A stretch of 64,000 bases of DNA from Antedon mediterranea (GCF_964355755.1 NC_092678.1:23354365-23418364), one strand, 5' to 3'. Counted from the stretch's first letter, positions 34,980-47,859 are shown. Numbers and translations: made by a program. Notes: a model not told the origin generated them from the sequence alone.

Positions 34980-35180
34980 TTTGATTCGATTTATTTCGGC
35001 ATCGGTACATAAAAAATCACAGACATACAATTAAAAATATATATAAAAAACCATGAGACATAAAGACCGAATAAAAACAAGAAGGATGCCAAGGATAACT
35101 CATAAAAGTCCTCTACGGACTTGTTTCCAATGAGGTCCTTTGAAAGAATTTAACAGTAAAAAAAAGGAACCGTACAAACT
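34980..35180. repeat. possible LINE 3' end
   Basis: Begins TTTGATTCGATTTATTTCGG and contains GTCCTCTACGGACTTGTTTC. Composition and layout resemble an antisense CR1/L2-type 3' terminus. Low certainty. Confidence 0.3.
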
Positions 35181-35368
35181 TGAACCAGAACAGGGTAGTA
35201 GAGTAGTTATTTAGTGTGAACTACAGATAGGGTAAACATTTTAAGTGGGTGTGGAAGAAGTATTTAATGAGTAATACATGGTATATAGGATAAAAGCCAA
35301 AAATATGTGGTTGTTCCTTTCAAATTGTGCCACTAAAAGTTATCTCTTTTATATAAAACATCATAATA

Positions 35369-35702
35369 CACTTGTCAATTGTATGACCCACTATACGACC
35401 CCCGGGAGAGGTGCGTCATGGGTGCGTCATTTACAAATAATTACTGACGCAGGGGTGCGTCAAAAAACCTAGATGGTACGTCACATCAATGAACAAGGTG
35501 TGTCAATGTCCGTCACTTTACCACCCACTATATCATAAACAACATGGTCACAGTGCGTCAAAATGGGTGCATCATGGTCACCTAAAGGTAAGTCACCTTT
35601 TTGACGCACGGGTGCGTCATGGTATTCAAAAGTATGACGCACATCGGACAAATGACGCACCTCTCCCGGGGGTCGTATAGTGGGTCATACAATTGACAAG
35701 TG
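35369..35702. mobile_element. 334-bp palindromic element with 7-bp target duplication
   Basis: About 50-bp terminal inverted repeats start CACTTGTCAATTGTATGACC and run through ACGACCCCCGGGAGAGGTGC. Flanking direct repeats CATAATA (35362-35368 and 35703-35709) mark the insertion. Inside, the word TGCGTCA or TGACGCA occurs many times in both orientations. Non-coding. Confidence 0.88.
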
Positions 35703-36119
35703 CATAATACAGTTAATAATAATAATTCAGGTTGTGATCTAGAAAAGAGTTTTTAAAAATGACAAATGTGTTTTTTAAGAATTAACATTTATAATTTTTA
35801 CGATTTATTAATGTAGACCGAAAAGATGTTAGTCGTTGTAAGCCTACCGAAAAACTACCACCCCACTACTAACACTAACTAATTCGATGATTTGAAACCA
35901 ACCTAGGCTAGGTATGGTGCTTGTCGCCTTCACGGTAGTAGCGCAACTTCGAAGCGACCTCCTAAACAGAATGAGATTTTCTCAGGCCTAGCAAGCTAGC
36001 CACCTCCTAAACTCAAAAGTTTGTGTTCGGTTTTACTAATCAAAACACAGTACAGATTTCGAAAAAAAGATACTAGGATTGTTTACAAGTCAATCTGTAT
36101 TATAATATACATTATCAAC

Positions 36120-36300
36120 ATTAATTAATACAATAATAGAATGAAAACTCACTAAAATATGTGCAGTATACTTCGTAAACACTCACAAAGCTTGGGCGGT
36201 GTCGTTTCGCTACTACACACACACTATATTCTGTGTGCTGCTGCTGCAGTGGTGGTGTCGTTTGTCAGACAGCAAGAGGGCTAGGCCAATCTGTTTCAAA
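36120..36300 (-). promoter_or_regulatory. candidate Rap1 promoter and 5' untranslated exon
   Basis: A stretch richer in CpG than its surroundings. On the minus strand a possible donor reads CTTT/GTGAGTGTTTAC near 36185. It is the best place for the missing first exon of Rap1, but nothing in the sequence proves it. Confidence 0.3.
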
Positions 36301-37250
36301 CTGTATGATGACGTCATGATGGGTTGAAGTTCTAAAAATAGTATTTTTTTACTAGAGAGGATCGAATCGAGCACATAAATTATAATTAATTGAAAACCGA
36401 CCCCACCCGTTCGTTGATTTAATTTGGTATCGTACATAAAATTACCAAGGAGTTTAGTCCATGAAATTACGAATACTTAAAACTGATTCTTAAAAAGGTT
36501 ATAGGCCTACAAACAAATATAAAATATGACACTGATGTAAAAAAAAAACGATGTCTCCTGTGAGGAACGCCAATAAAATATTACCAGGACTTCAATAATC
36601 GATTATAATTTAAATCTTGTATAGCTTCTAGTATACCTTAACTCAGTCGGTATAATGTAGGCCTACTAGGTTTGAAATATCAAAAGGTTCGAAAAATAAT
36701 AAGAACACTATAATGTATATTCAGGATGGGGGTTCAATCGAAACCAACAGCGATAATTACCGCCACTAACTAACACTGACAGGTTTTAAAAACTGAACCA
36801 AAACAAAAAATAGGCCTAATATCCTTCTACAGTATAAGGAAAAAAAAATTGGGAAAAAAGGCGTAAGTCATTTTTTAGTCAAACACATTGTTTCAGCTAG
36901 ACTTGCCCCAAGTCTGTATTTATTGTCTTTTTTTTTTTATTTATTTGTTTTTATTTCGACCGCGATTTTTGTCTGAAAAATATATCCAAACTCAAGTAAT
37001 ACACGTATGAAACGCCATATGTGCACAAATATTTATATTTTTACAAAACTCCGTCTGGAGCCCAGACTATGTTTCAGCGTGTTCCGCCATAATAAAAAGC
37101 CTTACACGCTCTTTCACTATGTATTTTATTTAACATAACTAGGCCAATATGATAACTTTGAAGTCACGTCACTTTGTTAAAAAGTAGACCGTACCGGAAG
37201 TACCTTGCTTCAATCGGGGACTTCCCCCTCCTGACGTTCGCGTTCGCAAA
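36300..37250. other. intergenic, no gene seen
   Basis: No open frame with recognisable content and no complete repeat element identified. Confidence 0.4.
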
Positions 37251-38496
37251 GAATGTTACCCCTACTCAGAAAAAAGGGAACTAGAATGCTCTTCGTTACG
37301 TGTTTAGTAAAGAATTTATATCTCATCGTATTTTGGTATGTCGGCGTTGTTATGCAAATGAGTTTGTGCAGGTGTAGTGGGAAAGATGGTATTGTTAGTC
37401 ATTCGCGGTCAACACGCCACACTGTTCAATGTCTGTGCTAAACATAACATTTACAACATCAAAAATGAGGTGACGTAAGCCTCAGAAAAATAAAAGATGT
37501 TATGGTATGCTCTCTCTATAAGGACAATGAAGCTAAAATGTGCTCCTTCATTTTTTAGTACTCTTGGGTGGGCTTCTTTTCCAGATGAACTTCTTTTTTA
37601 GATTACTTTCTAAATGAGGGGATCTGCTATGTTCCCGTCCGTAGAAATTGTTTTTTACATGATTTGAATAATCTTCTAATGTAAAGATCATCAACATTTT
37701 CAACAGTGTGGCGTGTTTACCGCGAATGACTAACAATGCCATCTTCCCTATTACACCTGCACAAACTCATTTGCATAACAACGCAGGGCTTACCAAACTG
37801 TTTAAAATAAGTACAAGGTCCCCAGAAATGACACCTATAGTATTTTGAAACATCACCTCAAAGTAACATTTAACGCGGCCGTGAGGGTAATTCAACAAAA
37901 CAAAATTATGAAATACAAACAGAGCTAGCACACAAAAGCCTACTTACTAATTTTAATATTTCTATAATTTAGAAACAATTACAATTATCACCTTTGATAA
38001 TTATAATGTTAAATTTCAACTACTATCCAGATGCGAATTTTAGGTTGGGTTTTAAAAAACTTGATTTCATATGCTTCAATTTCGAAGATCTGCCTAAAAC
38101 ATATTTATTTATTTATTCTACCATAAACTTTAATTCACAACATAGTATTAGTAGGCCTGCAATAGGCCTACAATATCTTGCATAAAACGGATATTTAAAA
38201 ATACACTATAATGTGTAACGGTAGAATTATAATTATAATGTAAAAGATTAACAAAATAAAAATTGAACAGTGTTGATCGCGAATGACTAACAATACCATC
38301 TTTCCCACAGCACATGTGCACACTCATTTGCATAACAAACGCACGGCATACCAAACTACGATGAGATAAACACGTAACGAAGAGAATTTTACATTAAAAT
38401 AAATTGAGGGCGCTAAACATAAAATTTAAACCATCAAAGCAGTTGGCGAGAGCCAAAAAAAAAAAAGATGGTAAATGTGCTCTCCCTGCCTCAGCA

Positions 38497-38725
38497 CTAA
38501 GGCCCTGCCACAGCCTTTTGGGGTCGTTTCCACCACATCACCAGATGCATTGATGTTGTCGCCTCATGATGTGTGGTGGAAAGGGGGACGTATGATCTGT
38601 GAACCCCAAACACAGTGGCTCGCATAGCCTTAACTCTATTCCACCGACCAGCGTGGGAATCGAACCCACGACATACGTGTGTTAACACGACGCTCAGACG
38701 ATTGAGCTAACTGATCATTTTGGTT
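38497..38725 (-). mobile_element. tRNA-derived SINE, family 3
   Basis: On the minus strand the head has an acceptor-like TGATCAGTTAGCTCAATCG, a D-arm GCTC...GAGC and a B box GGGTTCGATTCCCAC. The anticodon arm does not pair, so it is not a functional tRNA. The body includes GGGGTTCACAGATC and CCCCCTTTCCACCACACATC. A second body lies at 39985-40130. Confidence 0.75.
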
Positions 38726-38819
38726 TTAGCAAGGTTAATAAGATATTTATGACGTAATGATGAATTACGTAATACACGTATAAATAGACTATTATCAGCT
38801 GTTCAGTCATGTTTCAGTT

Positions 38820-38890
38820 TGTGGCTTAACGGGTAATGCTCAGTTTTGAGTGCTATCAGCTGGGGTTCAAACCTCGACGGGTATTTTTTT
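38820..38890 (+). repeat. tRNA-like SINE head
   Basis: TGGCTTAACGGGTAATGCTC followed by B box GGGGTTCAAACCTCG and a T-rich run. A similar head is at 40165-40250. Confidence 0.45.
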
Positions 38891-39664
38891 TATGAATATT
38901 GGTTTTTTTTAAACATTTTGTATGGCATTCACTTTTTCATTAAATAGACACCATAAAACCCCAAAAAGAGTTCCTCATTTTTTAGTACTCTTGGGTACGA
39001 TGGGCTTCTTTTCAACGGGTAAGATTCTTTTCCGCATGGGGTTCTTTTCAAGATTACTTTTGCAAACTAAAGGAGGGGAGCTTCTAGGTTCCAGCCCGGA
39101 AAATTGTATCTTTACATGATTTGAATTTCTAATATAAAGATTAAATCAAAATTTAACTTTTAAATTTAATTTTGTGGCGTGTTCACCGCGAATGACTTAC
39201 AATACCATCTTCCCCATTCCACCTGCACCAACTCATTTGCATAATAACGCACGGCATACCAAACTGTTTTATTTGTATAGGGGTCGCAGTCAATGGGTTG
39301 GTTGGGTGGCCAGGCTGCTATTCTTCATCATTTTCATTGTAAGTTGTTTTGATTTCTCATTATCAATTATTCACTTTTAAATGAATTAAAATTCATTTAA
39401 TTTATTCATGCACAGTAGTAAAATGTAGTACATGGTTTGAAATCATTTTCGTTTGTTCAAAGTTGAAAATTCACAAAAAAATTGTGAAATTATTTATTAC
39501 AATAATGCATAATTAATTAATAAAGAGAATAAACTAGCCAGGCGGGGGAAGATATTTTTTTTCGTACATAAGTTGGGGACCCCATGTGAAAGATAGCCGA
39601 ACTACTTCCTAAATATAACTAAACCTAACCCTCTTAATAATCTCTCTCTCTCACTATAAAGTAA

Positions 39665-39742
39665 AAGAAGTAGCTCATGGGAATCGAACCCCATACATCG
39701 ACGTGTAAAGTCCATAGTCTTATCCACTCGACTACACAGTTT
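39665..39742 (-). repeat. tRNA-like SINE head
   Basis: On the minus strand TGTGTAGTCGAGTGGATAAG is followed by the B box GGGGTTCGATTCCCAT. No intact cloverleaf. Confidence 0.5.
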
Positions 39743-39984
39743 GCATTAGCGAATTGTTAGTTACCTTAATTCTTACATCACACCTTATGGATATGACTAA
39801 TGAATATTCATGTATATTTTGTGACGTTTCACGAGGGTCCCCAACTTATGTACGAAAAGAAATATCGCAGGCGGGAGAATCGGCATCTATTTATTTGTTC
39901 CTAATTTCTGACATACTGTACATAAAATTTACGAGATCGAAAGGAGACGGGAAGCCACAGAAAAAAAAAATTATGGTGTGCTCC

Positions 39985-40135
39985 CTTGCCTCTAGCACGG
40001 TAACAGCCTTGGGGGTACCACACATCAGATGCTTTGATGTTTTCGCCTCATGATGTGTGGTGGAAAGGGGGACGTTTAAATCTGTGAACCCCAAACACAC
40101 AGAAGCTCGCATAGCTTTAACTCTTTTCCACCGAG
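39985..40135 (-). mobile_element. SINE family 3, headless copy
   Basis: Matches the body of the 38497-38725 element (GGGGTTCACAGATTT, CCCCCTTTCCACCACACATC) but lacks its tRNA-like head. Confidence 0.65.
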
Positions 40136-40259
40136 TATTGTCACCCTTAATTACTCGTGTACATTGTGACATAACGGGTAGTGCACTAGTAACTATCGTT
40201 GGATTCTCTCAGCTCTACTAGCAGGGGTTCAAATCTCTACGGATTTCTCTTTTTTTTTA

Positions 40260-41372
40260 TAAATAAAATATCTTTTTCTTTTATTTTTAAAGAGAGATAT
40301 TTAGAGAGTCAAGTTAATTTAGTATAGGCAGGGGCTGGTCCTGTAGACTTATAATTTCGTTTAATATTTTAATGTATGCGAAAATAATAAATATGTAGTA
40401 AAAAAATCAAAAGTTTGTTTGAAGTTGAGATAACATAACGTCACATGTCGACAGGGAGGACATCATTTGAGGGCTCGCTCACCGCGCGCCACTCTCGGTA
40501 CGTCAAAAAGTATACGATCTTTGGTTACCTTAAATGACGTCACAGATAGTGTTTTATTGTGGTTTTATTATAAAAAAAATAAACGCAAGCATGAATTAAC
40601 TTAGTTTAATTGTATATTAAATTAATTAATTTTATATTTTATTATAGTAATTTTGATTTTATTGATTAATATACAGTATTTATAATTTATTGAATTTAGG
40701 AACATTTTTATATTCATGATGACGTAACACAAGTAAAAAAAAAGCCGGCTTGTTGCATGCTTCTTGATGTTGGTGGCGCAAACACGCAAAGCAACACAAC
40801 GTCACAGTCAGCCATGCGCCTGTTGTCAGAAAAATATTGTATACGATTTTTACCGTTAAAATTGTTCTTAAAATTCAGCTTGTTCAAAACAACAGTTGTA
40901 TTTTGCTGTCTTTATTAATACTGTTCAATGAAGACTGTTTTATTTTATTTCTTTTGGCCAAAAAATCAAAAGAAATAACTGGCTTGCTAGCGTACGGGTT
41001 TCTAAATTGAAACTCGCCGCCCATTTTTCTTTTTCCCCGCTTGGCGTCCGCTGTGGTAGACAGGCCTAGCCTGGCTACCTGGTGGGATAAACATTTTTGC
41101 GGTTTAAAGTCGTGTATGGTGTTTGTTGGTGGGGTGCTGATTTGCTGTGTACGTTGTAAAAATGATACATGATCTTATTTGATCAGGCTTTGCTCCTGAA
41201 ATGATAATAATTCGAGATGCTGTGAGCTCTTTTTGAGTGATGAACAGTTCTCAGGCTTTGGAAATGATGATATGTGAATGGATAAATGAGTGGTATACAA
41301 TTGTTTCAATTTAACCACTTTGAATGAAATACATAACTGATCCACTAAACAGCCACTTCATATCAAAATAAA
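40260..41372. other. intergenic, no gene seen
   Basis: Contains a CpG-richer patch at 40980-41130 with no coding frame. An unidentified promoter or noncoding transcript cannot be excluded. Confidence 0.35.
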
Positions 41373-41373
41373 C

Positions 41374-41475
41374 TAAAGCTCTGTCCACACTATCAAATTT
41401 TATGTGATCAAAAATGTGATGTTCCATATATGACATGATGATTTCATATAACTACCATTGGGCACATCAAATTTT
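41374..41475. mobile_element. MITE-A copy, right end missing
   Basis: Left end AAGCTCTGTCCACACTATCA; core shortened; the right terminal repeat is lost. Confidence 0.72.
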
Positions 41476-41479
41476 TCTT

Positions 41480-42920
41480 GAACTAATAACAAAAATTAGT
41501 CTTCAACAAATTTGTTTGGGAAACCATAATTACCGTACTTCCACAATCCAACCTACATCAGCGTTGGTGCAAATTGTTTTTTGAGGATATTGTAGGTTGG
41601 TTTTGTGGAAGTTCCTTATATTGTTAATTTTCTGGTGTAATTGTTTCTCTTGTTTTTTTTTTGTATGATTGATTCGTATATGGATGTACTATCTGAAATA
41701 AAGAAATGAATAAATACATGCATACGTTGTGTCCATACAATCCTATACTGTATGTATACTGTATGTTCCTGTAAATGAGTCAAAAACACTAAATAAATAA
41801 AGGTCAACTTTTAGTTAAGCCAGTTGACAAGTACTTACTTACTACGTTTCAGCTACTCAGTAAATAGACACTTGATTGCTACGTTTCAGCTACTTTCAGT
41901 AAATAGACACTTGATTGAATTAAATAAGACTTTATTGCATTGGTAACGGTTTGTGGGTCAGAATTGTATTTAACGCTTAAAAAATTGCATTAATTATAAA
42001 TAATAAAATCTATAATAAAAAAATGGGCTGTATATAATAACATATTTGGATTTAGTATTTTGTTTTAAACAGGTACCTGCTCTTAATACTCAATTGTAAA
42101 TATACCCTGTTAAGTTTGCGGTAAGAATTTCTAAATAATAGGTTTTACCATGTCCACAGCTACCATAAAAAAATGGAATGTATGGAAATTGGCAGCAAAT
42201 ACTGTTTTATAAATTAAACTTTAAAAAAAGAAAAGGGGTCTTTTTGTATCAAATTTACCATTTAAACATATACTTTTTAGGTATAACATAGATATCTCCT
42301 GTATATGTTTGTCTATGGGTTTGTTCAGGTTTAGTTATTTACCCGGATAAGTTGGTTTCATGAGCAAATTTATCGCTAACTTTGGTGAGTAGGAACATAC
42401 TTCCATGGATAAATAACTAGGCCCATGTTTTGCCAATACCTTCTGTATTTACACTTAAACAGTTATCTTTACAGCATACATATTTTGTTGGGAGAAACCT
42501 GTGTGAACTACCTTCACAGCATACATATTTTGTTGGTACAAACCTGTGTCCGGTACGGTTAAAATTTCAGCTTGTATATATGACATGGACTGGGTACACA
42601 ATGCTAACTTACTCCATCATCTAACACTGATCATTGGTGTAATATATGCACATTTACATGAATCTATTATCTAGTAAAATCTATATAGTTATCTATTAAA
42701 ACAGTACTATATTTCAATCATGGTTAATTACCATCTTTTGGTTCGTAAAACCATAGAAAATTAAAACTAATTTCTTTTACAACATGTTACAACTAGTAAT
42801 ACATTTACTACACTCATCTGTACACTAATACAGACTAAAATATATATTATTTATATCACGTTTACAAATATATACTCATTACTTTTTTGTGGCAACATTG
42901 TCATCAATTATATATAAACA
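41480..42920. other. intergenic or 3' flank of the F-box gene
   Basis: Two small direct duplications: about 40 bp around CGTTTCAGCTACT (41845-41925) and about 45 bp around CAGCATACATATTTTGTTGG (42470-42550). No gene. Confidence 0.4.
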
Positions 42921-42921
42921 T

Positions 42922-43054
42922 AAAGGTCTATCCACACTATCAAACTTTATGTGGCAAAAAAAAAATGCCCATATATGGACATGATGATGTCATATCACTA
43001 CCATATTTGAGCACATCACACTTTTTTGTCAACTAGTTTTTTGATAGTGTAGTA
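42922..43054. mobile_element. MITE-A copy, forward, past the F-box gene stop
   Basis: Ends AAGGTCTATCCACACTATCA / TTTTGATAGTGTAG. Probably in the 3' untranslated region or just beyond it. Confidence 0.78.
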
Positions 43055-43141
43055 AGAGTATTTTTAGATCTCTAACTTGTAAGCTCAACCTATGCAAGGA
43101 TGGCAGAACAGACCGTAAAATACTAACATATTGTAGTATTA

Positions 43142-46100
43142 TCAAACGGATGAGAAATCCCAGAGTTTGACCGTCCTATCATACGATCCAGATACAATTT
43201 TACTATCGTTAAACTGAAGACAAGTTACGCCGTCTGTATGATTGCGCAATGTCACCAGCCGCTCGCCAGTTTCTATATTCCAAACTTTCAACGTCTTATC
43301 GTCTGCGGCACTAACAACACGCCACCGATCAATCTGTAAACATCTGAAAGATACCAATCCACAATTGATGATTAATAATGATCGAAGCACTGAACCGTGA
43401 CTTGCTTTTATTATCAATAAGAAGATTATTTATTTATTGGGAATTGCAATTTGCAAGCAGGCATATACGGTAAAGATCAATATTATTAAGATTCTACCCT
43501 AAACAAGGTTTTGAATTCATCTAGGATCCTCAAACCTGGAAATCCTTAATCAAAATACTTTCCAGTATTTCAAGATTCAATTTATTGTCACATAATATTA
43601 CATACATGAAATTTGTTTTCCTGAGAAACATAAATACAATACTGTACAATTTAAAACACAATAAACACCTTAATTGCAGGGAAGGGGTCTTTAACTAATT
43701 ATCTTGAAAAATGTACATTAAATAGATGACAAGCAAAAAACAATTTTTACAAAACTTTGACATACCTGACAACACCAGTGTGCCCTTCACCGTGAGCCCA
43801 GTCTAATGTACTGGTACAGTCACCAACATGTATATCCCAAAACTTGATGTTACAGTCCAGTGAACCACTAACGATCTTGTTCGAATCAAATTGAAGACAT
43901 GTTACAGCATCATGGTGTCCTTCTAAGCTCATTACACACATTCCTGTCGTCAAATTCCATATCTTGAAAACAATTATAAAAGTTTTAAATGCATCAAATA
44001 GGAGATGTTTGTTTATAGTAGGTAGTTTATATTGTTGAATGGATTGTAAATTAACAATTTGGTCGTTTGTTCGAGTCTATACAAAGCTAGTAGACGTACC
44101 TTAATAGTTTTATCTGCGGACCCTGAAATAATTTTGTTCTCATCAAATTGTAGACAAAGAACAGCAGCAGTGTGTCCCCTAATGAAAAAAAAAATAAAGA
44201 TATTGATGATGCTAATACGACAAGTTAGAAAGATAAGAAACAAGACTATAGTATGTGTGATCATTTACATTAAAGTTAAACTGCTCGATGTTAAACTTAT
44301 TAATTTAGTTGACATCTCACTTTACGCACCTTAGTGTTAACCGGCAGTCTCCGCTACGTATATCCCAAACTTTTAACGTGTGATCATACGAACCACTAAC
44401 AACTTTCTCGTCATCGACTTGTAAGCATCGGACCGTCTGTTGATGACCAATCATGGTCTTTCGACAAGCAATGCTTGACCATCGGCTATGCATGGATAAA
44501 TCCCACACCTGTTGTGTATAAAAAAGTTAAACGGTCAATGTTAATCTATTGCCTTAAGCTCTGTCTACACTATCAAACATTATGTAATGTGCCCATATAT
44601 GGACATGATGATGTCATATCACTACCATATTTGAGCATATCACTACCATATTTGGGCACATCATACTTTTTTATCAAACTAGTTTGATAGTGTAGACAGA
44701 ACTTAAGATAAGTATTACAGTCAAATAAGCAAGTCAACAAACAAAATGTGAAACTTGCCTTGATTGACCGGTCTGTTGAGCCACTGACCAATCTATTCCC
44801 TTCCAAATGAAGACATCGGACAGTCCCGGAGTGACCAACAAGGGTCTGTACTGACCAAGGAGTGTTGGTTCTGATGTTCCATACCTAATAGAATAAAGTA
44901 GATACTAGTATATTTAGTCATACCTGTGAGGCTATAGTAGTAAGTATAGTGTTTGGTATGCCACTCAATTTCTGATAAATTGTATTGCTGAATGTTCTGT
45001 AGCTTGTAAAGTAAAAGCGAGTCCTAATATTCATTCTTAGCATAGGAGAATGAACTGTATTATGTGGTACAGTACTAGGGTGGCCAGTAGGAGCCGATTG
45101 GAATGGGAGTCGTACAGGAATTGAACCCAGATCTTTCACTATGATAAACAAGCACCCTAACCACTCGTCTACCACATCTTTTCTTTTACCTACCTTAATG
45201 GAACTGTCTGTGGAGCCACTAACAATTCTAGTATCATCAAATTGAACGCACGATATACCCTCTGTGTGACCCTCGAATGTACGTACAGAACAAAGACCTT
45301 TCAGCCAGTTGCGACGCAATCGGTACCGCTCAGCAAAGACCTCCTTCCACTAAAGATAAAATAATGATACATAACTAGTCTTAAACTATTATATAAGTAT
45401 ATCATAATTATAATATTGTATAAGTATTGGTTCAGACTGAAATATATGTTGTGGTATGCTCACAGTACATACAAAAAATGAAACTAAAAATCACCCTTAT
45501 TGTTGAAGACATGTGGTTGATCATCTGTTTGTGTTCTTCTGCCCGCGACAATTGCCATTTAGGAAGACGACAGAGTCTTTGCCATATGTACGGGTATGTA
45601 GTCAACTCATACCACATTTTACTCACTTGAGAACAAGCGCTCAATGTTACTGAAATAATGAAAACAATAAATGGTAACATTTGTCATGAAACAATAAGGA
45701 AAGGTTTGGGAGCAATCAACTCAAGAAAAATGGATAAAAATCTTACCTGGATCAAGGAAAGACAAAACATGAAGAGAAAGTTGTGCGGGTAACCATGACA
45801 ACAGATCCTGACAATTGTGCGGACATGTTTGATGGAGAATTGGTTCCATTAACACTGACAACATGTGCATCTGAGGTAGTTCACATAATTCCTGATAAAT
45901 AAAAGCAATTCATCATCAAATTAACTTCTATACAACAATGATAATTTTAATACAATTTTGTTTACTGTTAATTTAATGTGTTTTGAATAAATGAAATGGA
46001 AGTTAAACACATGCAAAGGATTCAGGAGATACTATTATTAAATACCGTAGTTCTTACTTACCAACAATCTTTTCATCATAGAGTTTTTCTGTTGATCATT

Positions 46101-47642
46101 AAACTCTTTGAACCAGCTCAACGTAGTCTGAAAAAAAATACAAAGAAAGTGTCATGAAAATGATGAACATTTTTGTCACTGATGAGGGCATTCTATGGAT
46201 GTTCCATTAAAAGGTACGGGTCTCTAAATGTTAACTGAAATCTTTACAATGACGGTGGGTAAGAGGATCATCAACTACCGATACCAGGGTTCAAACCCTG
46301 CCAGATGTCATGATTTGTGTCCTCATGAGAATACTCATCTCCGTTCCTAAAGACTTAAGTTACTTTTGTATATTAAATTATAGTGTAATGGTTATCTTAT
46401 ACAGTGTATATATATTAAAAAAATATATATATTATTAATCAATACCTCCATTCGTTCTTTGAAAACTTTTCCATCAATTCCTTTATTAGATTCCTTATGT
46501 TTACTCATTGCCACTCGTCTACTAAGACAAACATGTTGTCTTGACTCCGTCTCACTGATACCACAATCATCAAACTGCATTCTATAAGATGGTTTTCTTG
46601 TACCATTACACAGACTCTTTGAGCGTTCTACGGGTTTAGTCTCTCTATATTTCCTCGACGTCGTTGATTGTTTGTGCTCTTCACTAGATCTATTTACAAT
46701 CGTCAATCCACAATTTTGTTTCTCTAATTTCTGAAATTCTTTTAGAAGATTAACTAATGTAGACCCTGTGGGTAGACTCCTCGATTTCATTGCATGTTCT
46801 TCATATTTTAAATACCTACAATCGTCCATTTCAAGACTATTGTAAGAGTTACTGGGTCTTTTTCTAGAAAGTCTATTTCGTACACATCTACTTTGCCCAG
46901 AGTCACTAGGAGTCTTTGGTAGTACCATATGAGACAGGGGAGCGGACAGCTTTTTTCCTGGGAACGAAGTGGCTTGCGATAAGGTAAGGGATGTCTTTAA
47001 TGGGCATGAGCGCTTTCTAGGCCAGCTACCTATACTTCTTTCACTATGCCGACAAGAGCAACAAGAAGGACAGTGACATATATCATCTAGAGCTTCATCA
47101 TCACTATTCTCAGTACTGTCCATGTTTACATCTACAAGACTTTCATTTGCTATTTTATGACGAGTATTACTAACTGGGAGACTTTGCGTTTTTCTATTAT
47201 AAATATAAGGTGATTTCTGACTGTGGTATAACGCGCATTCTCTCCTAAACAGTGCTTTAACCACACTAGGTTTTACACAGTTCTGATACAACACTTGGCT
47301 GTTTACAGTTGAGGATCTGTTTCTAGGTTTAGGTTTCACACTTCTTATATATACTTCTCCTTCTTCGCTGCTAGAACTACAATCTGATAAGGGGCGACTG
47401 AACACCGGCGGAGACAAACTGGAAACAGATGAATTGTCGAATACTGCATCTTCTTGAGGGCAGCAGGATCCTGGGTAGCCATCCTCTCCTAACGAAGCAT
47501 TTTCTGTCTGACTTTCTCTACTTCCTCTCGATTTTCTAGTGAACCATGAAACTTTATCCCAAACTCTGTTCTTTCCTTTTGTCTGTCGGGGTTTGTTACT
47601 AGCGCCATCAGAGTCACTGTTGCCAGAATCCCCTATTTCCAT
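43142..47642 (-). CDS. F-box/WD40-repeat protein (SCF ubiquitin-ligase substrate adaptor)
   Basis: Ten coding exons: 46446..47642, 46062..46127, 45747..45891, 45495..45649, 45194..45349, 44759..44884, 44330..44508, 44100..44178, 43766..43962, 43142..43343; 833 aa, phases consistent. Residues 1 to about 400 are a single disordered exon, rich in Ser, Arg and Lys, with SSSSEEGE and a Cys/His cluster ([11 protein letters not shown]). An F-box follows at about 451-497 ([19 protein letters not shown]...[11 protein letters not shown]). Seven WD40 repeats fill 544-833, each with GH...(V/I)SGS.D..(I/L/V)K.W. The family binds Skp1 through the F-box and presents phosphorylated substrates through the propeller. 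The intron after 44759 is GC-AG. The start follows an acceptor at 47658, so a 5' untranslated exon lies upstream, perhaps near 48214. The propeller resembles FBXW7 and beta-TrCP types, but the F-box and N-terminus match neither, so no symbol is given. Confidence 0.92.
43560..43700. repeat. repeat remnants in an intron of the F-box gene
   Basis: TTCAATTTATTGTCACATAA to about 43670 could be a LINE 3' end. It is followed by a solo MITE-C right end (GCAGGGAAGGGGTCTTTAAC). Confidence 0.4.
44555..44704. mobile_element. MITE-A copy, forward, complete
   Basis: Ends AAGCTCTGTCTACACTATCA / TGATAGTGTAGACAGAACTT with two core words. Lies in the GC-AG intron of the F-box gene, 54 nt from the donor. Confidence 0.88.
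45080..45178 (-). repeat. tRNA-like SINE head
   Basis: On the minus strand TGTGGTAGACGAGTGGTTAG (A box) and CTGGGTTCAATTCCTG (B box). Lies in an F-box gene intron. Confidence 0.55.
46250..46370 (+). repeat. tRNA-like SINE remnant
   Basis: B box CAGGGTTCAAACCCTG followed by CCAGATGTCATGA and a body resembling SINE family 2 (CTCCGTTCCTAAAGACTT). Lies in an F-box gene intron. Confidence 0.5.
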
Positions 47643-47859
47643 AGTATGTTTGTCAAATCTAAACAAATTATAACATAAACATTTCAAATGTCAATAAATG
47701 CAGGTTAATAATTGATAATTATAATACAATAATTTGGTGATTGTCAATTCAAATCCAAGAACCACACCTACTGTCTTAGCTAGCTAGGCCAAGATATATA
47801 TTTAAAAAAAATCAGTGTCAGTGAGTGAGGCAGAGCTCTGTTCTTTTTTACACGACTGT

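Larger units (their letters stand above)
37288..39275. repeat. cluster of a 100-300 bp octamer-containing repeat, four copies
   Basis: Copies at about 37288-37437 (one orientation) and 37545-37800, 38262-38395 and 38971-39275 (opposite). The shared core includes TTATGCAAATGAGT (octamer ATGCAAAT), AGATGGTATTGTTAGTCATT and CGCGGT, then CACGCCACACTGTT. Copies 2 and 4 also share TTTTTTAGTACTCTTGGGT. No gene is seen. Confidence 0.7.

Noticed and set aside
38640-38725. Functional tRNA gene on the minus strand
   Set aside because: Acceptor, D and T arms are plausible but the anticodon stem does not pair and a SINE body follows.
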